Below are positions 7,234 to 13,027 of a DNA stretch of 15,307 nucleotides, in pieces. Position 1 is the stretch's first letter. Each line of letters begins with the position of its first letter. The notes below the pieces were generated by a model. It was not told where the DNA came from and did no database searches. It saw only the letters and a program-made list of their open reading frames with translations. The DNA lies in NCBI GenBank assembly GCA_025927935.1, contig JAICKM010000076.1, positions 1 to 15,307 of the forward strand, read 5' to 3'. The translations under genes and the position numbers were made by a program. This DNA comes from Chloroflexia bacterium (GTDB lineage: Bacteria > Chloroflexota > Chloroflexia > QHBQ01 > JADMIH01).

Positions 7234-7290
7234 AAGACTAGTCCAACAAGGCCGGTGCGAGTCCCATCGAAGCAACAGCGACATACGCGG

Positions 7291-7307
7291 GATGGGGCCA
7301 CCCCATC
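7291..7307 (+). promoter_or_regulatory. Leader hairpin just upstream of the ribosome binding site
   Basis: GATGGGG (7291-7297) is perfectly complementary to CCCCATC (7301-7307) with a CCA loop. It ends 5 nt before AGGAG (7313-7317) of the first gene. An upstream CCCATC (7263-7268) could compete for the GATGGG arm, allowing an alternative fold. Function is unknown. Confidence 0.5.
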
Positions 7308-7329
7308 GCGCCAGGAGAACACCACATCG

Positions 7330-8634
7330 ATGGGCGAGCTGCGCAGCGCCTCGGTAACGTTGGCCGAGATCATTGCCTACATCAAACAAACTCGCCAGAC
7401 CGGGCGGCTGACAGTGCGTATCCAGGGGCCTGCCGGCACCGCTGAGGGACCGGCTGCGCTCATTTTTGAAACCGGCCACCTGGTCGATGCCCGCAATGCC
7501 GCCGAGAGCGGCGATGACCTCGTCTATCGCCTGCTCGGCCAGCGCGAAGCCACCTATTCGTTCGACCGCCTGACGGCGGACCAATTGCCCCCCGCCCGCA
7601 CGATTACCCGGGTGCAGGAGTTGCTGATGCTGGCCGCCATCGGCATCCTGTCCGAGGAAGATGCGGGGGCGCCGGACGACGGGCGCACCCAGGCCATTGA
7701 AGCGGCCACCCAGCCCACCCCCCCACCTCCACCCACGCCCGCGCCACTCCCGCCGCCCGCGCCGCGGCGCCGCCGCCCGCGCTCGTTCCGGCGCCGCAAC
7801 ATGATCCCGCTGCCGCCCGGCGAGCCGGCCTATACCGAACTGGCCCCGCCGCGCGATCTGGTGAGCTTGATCGATCTATTGGAGCACGATCTGTTCTCGG
7901 GCTATGTAACCTGGTTTTCCGAAGGCGCGGAGGGTTTGCTCTTACTCTATCAGGGCCAGGTGATCGACGCCTTCTGGGCGGAAGTACAGACCGCCGCCAC
8001 CTATGCCGAGCGCCCGGCCATCCGCCAGTTCGCCGCCGCCGTCAACAGCAACGGCCATAACCCCATTGAGGTTTATGAACTGGACCCCGATTTCGTCTGG
8101 AGTTATTCATCGCTGGCCTATGGCGCAAGTAAGGCCAGCCAGCAGGGCATGGACCATGTGCAATTACCGCACCTGCTGGTCCACCTGGCCCAGGTCGAGC
8201 ACACCGGGTGCGTCAAGGTAGTCACCGGCAACCAGGCGGCCTACGTCTTTCTCTGCGGTGGCCGGCCGCTCGGCGAATACCGTGCCCTGCCCCACTCCCT
8301 GGAAAGCGCGCCGGGGCGGGCCATGACCCTAGCGAGTATGCCCGGCTGTCTGGTGGATGTCTATACCTCGCCCACACCCGCCGAGCTACTCGCTCTCAAC
8401 GCGGCCACCTGGCCGGTGCAGCGCGTGATCGAAGAACTGCGCCGCACCGCGCGCGATGTGCTGGGCAATAAGGCCGGGCAGGTGTTGACCCTGATTACGA
8501 ACGCGGGCACCGATCCGGCCGCGCTCCAGGCGGCCTGCGCGCGGGCCAAGCAAGTCACGCGCGTGTTCATCGGCCCCGACAAGCACGCCGAGCTAAGCCG
8601 GCGGATGGATCGTCTGCTGGCGCACTTGCAGTGA
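7330..8634 (+). CDS. DUF4388 (PATAN-like) multi-module protein
   Basis: 434-residue soluble protein, first gene of the operon. The N-terminal module (about 1-110), with SVTLAEIIAYIKQTRQTGRL, ALIFETGHLVDARNA and an EATYSFDRL end, has the layout of DUF4388, a domain of signalling proteins whose biochemical role is unsettled. A Pro/Arg-rich linker follows (about 126-157). Two later stretches repeat the same layout: residues about 176-218 (LIDLLEHDLFSGYVTW, LLLLYQGQVIDAFWAE) and 277-318 (LLVHLAQVEHTGCVKV, YVFLCGGRPLGEYR), suggesting three related modules. The C-terminal 90 residues are probably helical and not recognised. ATG 7330 is chosen because AGGAG lies 12 nt upstream and the operon promoter lies downstream of any earlier start. 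The stop overlaps the next gene (GTGA). It may link inputs to the kinase encoded next (inference). Confidence 0.82.
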   Translation: MGELRSASVTLAEIIAYIKQTRQTGRLTVRIQGPAGTAEGPAALIFETGHLVDARNAAESGDDLVYRLLGQREATYSFDRLTADQLPPARTITRVQELLMLAAIGILSEEDAGAPDDGRTQAIEAATQPTPPPPPTPAPLPPPAPRRRRPRSFRRRNMIPLPPGEPAYTELAPPRDLVSLIDLLEHDLFSGYVTWFSEGAEGLLLLYQGQVIDAFWAEVQTAATYAERPAIRQFAAAVNSNGHNPIEVYELDPDFVWSYSSLAYGASKASQQGMDHVQLPHLLVHLAQVEHTGCVKVVTGNQAAYVFLCGGRPLGEYRALPHSLESAPGRAMTLASMPGCLVDVYTSPTPAELLALNAATWPVQRVIEELRRTARDVLGNKAGQVLTLITNAGTDPAALQAACARAKQVTRVFIGPDKHAELSRRMDRLLAHLQ

Positions 8635-10295
8635 GCCGGCCAAATAGCAGTGGTGGAATGGGTACTGTCGTCACTCCCCTAACTCAATCCCAGGCGGCGG
8701 CGCCCAGCGACCGGCACCTGATTGCGTATTTCCGGGCCTTACCCGCGTGCGAGACCCCGGACGCCGCGTTGCGCCTCACCCTGCGCAGCGCGCTGGCGAT
8801 AACCGGCGCCGCTGCCGGCGCCGCCCTGGCCGCGGTCAGCCCGGCGAAGCCACTGACGGCAGGCGCCGCCGGCCGCGCGCTGGCCGCGCAGATCCAGACG
8901 GCCTGGGCGGCTGCGGGAGGCGACCCCGCTTTCTTTGCCCCGGCGAATACGGTCCCCAGCGAGGACGCGGCCGACGATCCGTACTACGTGCCCCTGGCGG
9001 CGGGCGGACGGCTCTACGGCTTGCTGGGCCTGCGCGGCGCGCCGCCGCTCGACGACGCCGCGACAGACGCGCTGGCCCTGATGGCCGCCGCGACCGGGCG
9101 CGCGCTGCAAATGAGCATCAGCCTCGACGAACTGAGCCGGCTCTACGAAGTGGCAACGGCCATGAGTTCGACGCTGGAACTGCCGGTCTTGCTCAAGTCG
9201 ATTATGGAGCGCACCACCGAAGCCTTGCGCAGCGAAGCCTGCACCCTGATGCTGCTGGATGAGCGGACGCAGGAACTGGTCTTCGAGATCCCGGTAGGCG
9301 AAGCCGAAAACGCCCTGCGCCAGTTGCGCATGCCGCTGAGCCAGGGCATTTGCGGCTGGGTGGCCCGCAACGCCCAGCCGGCTATCGTTAACGAGCCGCA
9401 CGCCGACTCGCGCTTCCACACCAGCGTCGATCAGAGCAGCGGCTTTGTCACGCGCAACGCGCTGGCCGTCCCGCTGATTATGCGCGGGCGGGTCCGTGGC
9501 GTGGTCGAAGTGCTCAACAAACTGGGCAACGAGCCTTATAGTCCGCACGATGTCCAGTTGCTGACCACCCTGGCCGGCCAGGCGGCGGTCGCCCTGGATA
9601 ACGCGCAGCTTTATACATCGTTGCAGACCGAGCATGAGCGACTCCTGGCCGCCGAGGAACAGGTGCGCAAAGAGCTGGCCCGCGACTTGCACGATGGGCC
9701 GGCACAACGCCTGGCCGCTATCTGCATGGAAGTCGAGATCTTGCGCAAGTTACTGGTGGTCGACCCCTCCCGGCTGCCGGAGGAGTTAGACTCGCTGGAA
9801 AGCCTGGCCCGCAAGGCCAACCGCGAAGTGCGTACCATGCAGTTCCAGTTGCGCCCGGTCATGCTCGAAACCCGCGGCCTGCGCGCCGCGATGGAATATT
9901 ATGTCAATCAATTGCGCGAGACGGAGCGCATCACTTTCACCGTGGAAGCGGAAGGCTGCCAGGACCGCTTGCCCGCGAACGTCGAGCAGGCCGCCTTCGG
10001 CATCGTGCAGGAAGCGCTCGGCAATATTCGCAAACATTCGGGCGCCGGTAACGCCGTGGTGCGGATGATGGAAGAACCGAGCCACTGGCGCATCACGATT
10101 GCCGACGATGGACACGGCTTTGATGTGGCCGCCGTGCTGCGCTCCTATGAAACCCGCGGCAGCCTGGGCCTGCTGAATATGCGCGAGCGCGCCCAGGCCG
10201 TAGGCGGCCAGCTCGACCTGGCCTCGGCAGCGGGCCAGGGCACGACTGTCACCCTGGTGATCCCCAGCGCGAGATCGCAAACACGCGATGAGTAG
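8631..10295 (+). CDS. Soluble GAF-GAF sensor histidine kinase (HisKA_3/NarL-partner class)
   Basis: 554 residues, no membrane segment, so a cytoplasmic sensor. Residues about 25-160 look like a degenerate GAF-type domain. A helix (LSRLYEVATAMSS, from residue 168) leads into a clear GAF domain to about 335. Then comes a coiled coil and the dimerisation/phosphoacceptor helix ELARDLHDGPAQRLAAI with His354 as the phosphorylation site. The ATPase domain (about 440-550) has the N-box QEALGNIRKHSG (Asn465), ADDGHGFD and GSLGLLNMRERA followed by GQGTTVTLVIP, all intact. GTG 8631 overlaps the preceding stop. No response regulator is in the window, so its target lies elsewhere; this class usually signals to LuxR-type response regulators. 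The GAF closely resembles that of the next gene, so both may sense a related ligand. Confidence 0.92.
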   Translation: MSRPNSSGGMGTVVTPLTQSQAAAPSDRHLIAYFRALPACETPDAALRLTLRSALAITGAAAGAALAAVSPAKPLTAGAAGRALAAQIQTAWAAAGGDPAFFAPANTVPSEDAADDPYYVPLAAGGRLYGLLGLRGAPPLDDAATDALALMAAATGRALQMSISLDELSRLYEVATAMSSTLELPVLLKSIMERTTEALRSEACTLMLLDERTQELVFEIPVGEAENALRQLRMPLSQGICGWVARNAQPAIVNEPHADSRFHTSVDQSSGFVTRNALAVPLIMRGRVRGVVEVLNKLGNEPYSPHDVQLLTTLAGQAAVALDNAQLYTSLQTEHERLLAAEEQVRKELARDLHDGPAQRLAAICMEVEILRKLLVVDPSRLPEELDSLESLARKANREVRTMQFQLRPVMLETRGLRAAMEYYVNQLRETERITFTVEAEGCQDRLPANVEQAAFGIVQEALGNIRKHSGAGNAVVRMMEEPSHWRITIADDGHGFDVAAVLRSYETRGSLGLLNMRERAQAVGGQLDLASAAGQGTTVTLVIPSARSQTRDE

Positions 10296-10307
10296 CGAGG
10301 TGTCGGC

Positions 10308-11597
10308 ATGAACAGCACCGATCCGCCCGGTCAGGCGAACTCAGGCGCCGCGCCGGGTGACTCCGCCCACGCCGAGCGGCTGCCGGCGCCCATCCTCGGC
10401 GCGGCAGACAGCCCGGATGATCGCTTGCAGCGCCTGAGCCTGCTCTATGAAGTCGGACGGCAACTGGCTTCCCTGGTGCGGCTGGACGAACTGCTCAGCG
10501 GAATCGTGGTCGCCGCCGCCGAGGTGATGCAGGCGCGCGCTTCCTCCCTGATGCTGGTCGAGGCCGACGGCAAGCACCTGACCTTCGAGGTCGCCTTCGG
10601 CGAGAAAGGCCCGCAGTTGAAGGGCATCCGCCTGCCCATCGACGACACCTCCATTGCCGGGCGGGTCGCCGGGCACGGCCAGCCGGAGATTGTGAACGAT
10701 GTGCGCGAGAACCCGTTTTTCTCCGGCGCGGTGGACCGCACGACCGAGTTCGTCACCCGCTCCATCCTCGCCGTCCCTGTCCGGGGCCGGGGCGGGGTCA
10801 TCGGCGTCGTCGAGGTGCTGAACAAAATCTCCGGAGAAACTTTCAGCGACGACGATGTGTCGCTACTAACCGCGCTGGCCGGTAGCGCCGCCGTGGCTAT
10901 CGAGAACGCCCGGCTCTACGAGGAAACCCGCCGTCGCGCCGTCGAACTCGCCGAGATGCTGGACGAATTGCAGCGCACCTACAGCGCCACGATGCACGCC
11001 TTGTCGGTGGCCCTCGATACGCGCGACCACTCCACCCAGGGCCACAGCCAGCGCGTGCGCCACTACACCCTGGCCCTGGCGAAAGCGATGGGCATCAACA
11101 ACCACGAACAGCTCGAAGTCATCCACTATGGGGCCTTGCTGCACGATGTGGGCAAGATCGGCGTGCCCGACGCCATCCTGCACAAGCCGGGCAAGCTCAC
11201 CGACACCGAGCGGTTGGAGATGAGCAAGCACCCGGAAATCGGCTATCAGATGCTGAAGGACATCGAGTTCCTGCGCAAGGCCATGCCGATTGTGCGCTAT
11301 CATCACGAGCGCTGGGATGGGCAGGGCTATCCGCACCGCATCGCCGGCGAAGCTATCCCCATTGAAGCCCGCCTCTTCGCGGTAGCCGATGTGCTCGACG
11401 CGCTCACCTCCGAGCGGCCGTACAAGCCGGCTTTCAGCTATGAGCAGGCCGCCGCGGTGATTGCCGCCGACCGGGGCACCCATTTCGACCCGCGCGTTGT
11501 CGATGCCTTCCTGGCGATCCCGCCCGAGGAATGGCAGCGGTTGCGCGACCTGGTGGCTGCGGGCGACCCGGTCACAGCGGAAGCTGCGACCGTCTAG
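10308..11597 (+). CDS. GAF/HD-GYP protein, probable cyclic-di-GMP phosphodiesterase
   Basis: 429-residue cytoplasmic protein. A disordered Ala/Pro/Asp-rich start (1-40) precedes a GAF domain (about 50-205) and a helical linker. The HD-GYP domain (about 235-415) has HDVGKIGVPDAILHKPGKL with the metal-binding His279-Asp280, HHERWDGQGYPHRI with His332-His333 and the full GYP motif (340-342), then DVLDALTSERPYKPAF. All key residues of an active phosphodiesterase are present, so hydrolysis of c-di-GMP is likely (family knowledge; some members act on other dinucleotides). The ATG has GAGGTG 5 nt upstream and lies 12 nt after the kinase gene. No GGDEF cyclase is visible nearby. GAF control of the phosphodiesterase is inferred from domain order. 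Confidence 0.93.
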   Translation: MNSTDPPGQANSGAAPGDSAHAERLPAPILGAADSPDDRLQRLSLLYEVGRQLASLVRLDELLSGIVVAAAEVMQARASSLMLVEADGKHLTFEVAFGEKGPQLKGIRLPIDDTSIAGRVAGHGQPEIVNDVRENPFFSGAVDRTTEFVTRSILAVPVRGRGGVIGVVEVLNKISGETFSDDDVSLLTALAGSAAVAIENARLYEETRRRAVELAEMLDELQRTYSATMHALSVALDTRDHSTQGHSQRVRHYTLALAKAMGINNHEQLEVIHYGALLHDVGKIGVPDAILHKPGKLTDTERLEMSKHPEIGYQMLKDIEFLRKAMPIVRYHHERWDGQGYPHRIAGEAIPIEARLFAVADVLDALTSERPYKPAFSYEQAAAVIAADRGTHFDPRVVDAFLAIPPEEWQRLRDLVAAGDPVTAEAATV

Positions 11598-11612
11598 GAT
11601 GATGAGGTAACT

Positions 11613-12092
11613 GTGAGTATTGAAGAACTGCTGGCCCGCGTGCCGATCTTCGCCGCGCTCAACAAGGACCAGCTTGCCGGGTTGGCCCGCCTGGTCGTGC
11701 GCCGCACCTTTCCGCGCGGCACCGTGATCATCCGCGAAGGCGATACCGAGGCCGCGCTCTACGTAATCGCCGGCGGGCAGGTCTCGGTCACGAAGCGCAA
11801 TCTGCCGGGCAGCCCGGATCTCTACCTGGCAACCCTGAACCCCGGCGACTTCGTAGGTGAAATGGCCTTGTTGGACGGCGCGCCCCGCTCGGCCAGCGTC
11901 ACCGCGCTGGTGCCCACCGAGTGCCTGGTGCTGACGCGCTGGGTCTTTAACACGACGCTGCGTAGCGACCCGCTGATCGCCGTCGCCATGCTGCCCTACC
12001 TCAGCCAGCGCATCCGCCAGGCCGAGGAAGTCACGCGCAAGGCGGACGAAGTCGCGCGCAAACCCCAGACGACACCCTTGAAAGGGCCGTAA
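11613..12092 (+). CDS. Stand-alone cyclic-nucleotide-binding domain protein, copy 1
   Basis: 159 residues made of one Crp/PKA-type nucleotide-binding beta-barrel with a short charged C-terminal helix. There is no helix-turn-helix, so it is not a Crp-type transcription factor by itself. Visible marks: FPRGTVIIREGDTEAALYVI and the phosphate-binding cassette GDFVGEMALLDGAPRSASV, with Glu83 and Arg92 at the positions that bind ribose and cyclic phosphate in known members. GTG 11613 is preceded by GAGGT. The stop TAA overlaps the ATG of panD (TAATG), so translation of the two is likely coupled. It is paralogous to the gene on the other side of panD. It might be a cAMP-sensing partner or regulator subunit for a neighbouring product; the partner is unknown. 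Confidence 0.88.
   Translation: MSIEELLARVPIFAALNKDQLAGLARLVVRRTFPRGTVIIREGDTEAALYVIAGGQVSVTKRNLPGSPDLYLATLNPGDFVGEMALLDGAPRSASVTALVPTECLVLTRWVFNTTLRSDPLIAVAMLPYLSQRIRQAEEVTRKADEVARKPQTTPLKGP
11622..11655. repeat. 34-bp direct repeat, copy in cNBD gene 1
   Basis: Identical over 34 bp to 12506-12539, starting GAAGAACTGCTGGCCCGC. Both copies lie at the same codons of the two paralogous cNBD genes and flank panD at 884 bp spacing. Confidence 0.9.
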
Positions 12093-12481
12093 TGCAACGA
12101 CAAATGTGCAAAGCCAAGCTGCACGGCGTGACGGTGACGGATAACGACCTCCACTACGTCGGCAGCATTACCATTGACCAGGATCTGCTCGACGCCGCCG
12201 ACCTGGTGCCCTATGAATGGCTCCATATCGTCAACGTCAACACCGGCGATCGTTTCGAGACCTACGCCATTGCCGGGGAACGTGGCTCCGGCATCATCGG
12301 CCTGAACGGCGCCACCGCGCGGCGCGGCCTGCCCGGCGACAAGCTCATTGTGATGAGCTACGCGCTGTTCAGCCCCGAGGAGCTGGCCGAGTTCTCGCCC
12401 CGCCTGATCTTCGTCGATGCGGAGAATCGCATGCTGCGCATGGAGCACACCGAAGCCGCCGAAGAGTCTTTTCACAGCTAA
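12092..12481 (+). CDS. panD: Aspartate 1-decarboxylase (pyruvoyl-dependent)
   Basis: 129-residue proenzyme that makes beta-alanine from L-aspartate, the committed supply step for pantothenate and coenzyme A. The self-cleavage site is intact: DLHYVGSITID contains Gly24-Ser25, where cleavage turns Ser25 into the pyruvoyl group. Arg54, Thr57 and Tyr58 (GDRFETYAI) match the substrate and processing residues of the E. coli enzyme, and NGATARRGLPGD is the usual N72-region loop with Thr in place of the common Ala. Length and start agree with the family without adjustment; AAAGGG precedes the ATG. No other pantothenate gene (panB, panC) is visible. Instead it lies between two paralogous nucleotide-sensor genes, overlapping the first by 1 nt and leaving 15 nt before the second, which is not an arrangement I know. 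Regulation of its activity by those proteins is a hypothesis. Confidence 0.96.
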   Translation: MQRQMCKAKLHGVTVTDNDLHYVGSITIDQDLLDAADLVPYEWLHIVNVNTGDRFETYAIAGERGSGIIGLNGATARRGLPGDKLIVMSYALFSPEELAEFSPRLIFVDAENRMLRMEHTEAAEESFHS

Positions 12482-12496
12482 AGACAGGGGACCCTG

Positions 12497-12961
12497 GTGA
12501 CCACAGAAGAACTGCTGGCCCGCGTGCCGATCTTCGCCGGACTGACCCGCGACCAGATCACGAAACTGGCCCGCCTGGTCGTGTCGCGGTCTTTCCCCCG
12601 CGCCGCGGTGATCATGCGCGAAGGGGATGGGGATGCCGCGCTCTATATCCTCGTCCACGGCCTGGTCGCCGTGACCAAGCGCACCCCCAACGGCGACTCG
12701 GTGGAACTGGCCCGGCTCAGTGCCCCCGATTTTGTGGGCGATATGGCCCTGCTCGACGGGATGGCCCGCTCGGCCACGGTGACGGCGCTCGAAGACACCG
12801 AGTGCATGGTGATGAGCCGCCAGTTCTTCTTCGCCACCCTCCGCAACGACCCGGAGATCGCCGTGGCGATGCTGCCCACGCTGAGCCTGCGCATCCGCCT
12901 GCTGGAAAAGCGCCTCATGCAATTCAGCACCAACGAAGTCAACCGCCATTCCCTGGCCTAA
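12497..12961 (+). CDS. Stand-alone cyclic-nucleotide-binding domain protein, copy 2
   Basis: 154 residues, clearly paralogous to the protein encoded before panD: TEELLARVPIFAGL against IEELLARVPIFAAL, then LARLVV, REGD, DFVG, ALLDG and IAVAMLP in the same order. Again one nucleotide-binding barrel and a short C-terminal helix, no DNA-binding domain. The cassette reads DFVGDMALLDGMARSATV: the arginine (Arg91) is kept but the usual Glu is Asp82, so ligand affinity or preference may differ from copy 1. GTG 12497 is preceded by AGGGGA. It is the last gene of the operon; a strong terminator begins 17 nt after its stop. It could form a heterodimer with copy 1 or act on a different target; neither is shown by the sequence. 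Confidence 0.88.
   Translation: MTTEELLARVPIFAGLTRDQITKLARLVVSRSFPRAAVIMREGDGDAALYILVHGLVAVTKRTPNGDSVELARLSAPDFVGDMALLDGMARSATVTALEDTECMVMSRQFFFATLRNDPEIAVAMLPTLSLRIRLLEKRLMQFSTNEVNRHSLA
12506..12539. repeat. 34-bp direct repeat, copy in cNBD gene 2
   Basis: Partner of the repeat at 11622-11655. Such a run is longer than the codon match of the rest of the two genes and points to a recent duplication or gene conversion. Confidence 0.9.
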
Positions 12962-12977
12962 CATCGGGAAGCAATAA

Positions 12978-13011
12978 CGGGGCGGGCCGTTTGGCCCGCC
13001 CCGCTTATTTT
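12978..13011 (+). terminator. Intrinsic terminator of the signalling/panD operon
   Basis: An 11-bp perfect GC-rich stem, CGGGGCGGGCC (12978-12988) with GGCCCGCCCCG (12993-13003), closes a GTTT loop and is followed by CTTATTTT (13004-13011). On the other strand the stem is followed by TTATTG, so it may also stop the convergent glycosidase transcript. Confidence 0.9.
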
Positions 13012-13027
13012 GCCCCGCGCCGGATGC

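Noticed and set aside
7249..7275. tRNA T-arm-like stretch (GGTGCGAGTCCC)
   Set aside because: The flanking bases do not form the 5-bp T-stem and no acceptor, D- or anticodon arm is found around it.
7216..7329. Upstream start for the DUF4388 protein
   Set aside because: The ATG lies between the -35 and -10 boxes of the promoter and so would not be transcribed; the start at 7330 has a ribosome binding site.
11996..12964. Minus-strand open frame of 322 codons covering the cNBD and panD genes
   Set aside because: It is the shadow of three overlapping, clearly recognised genes on the other strand, with His/Gln/Arg-rich composition and no family likeness.
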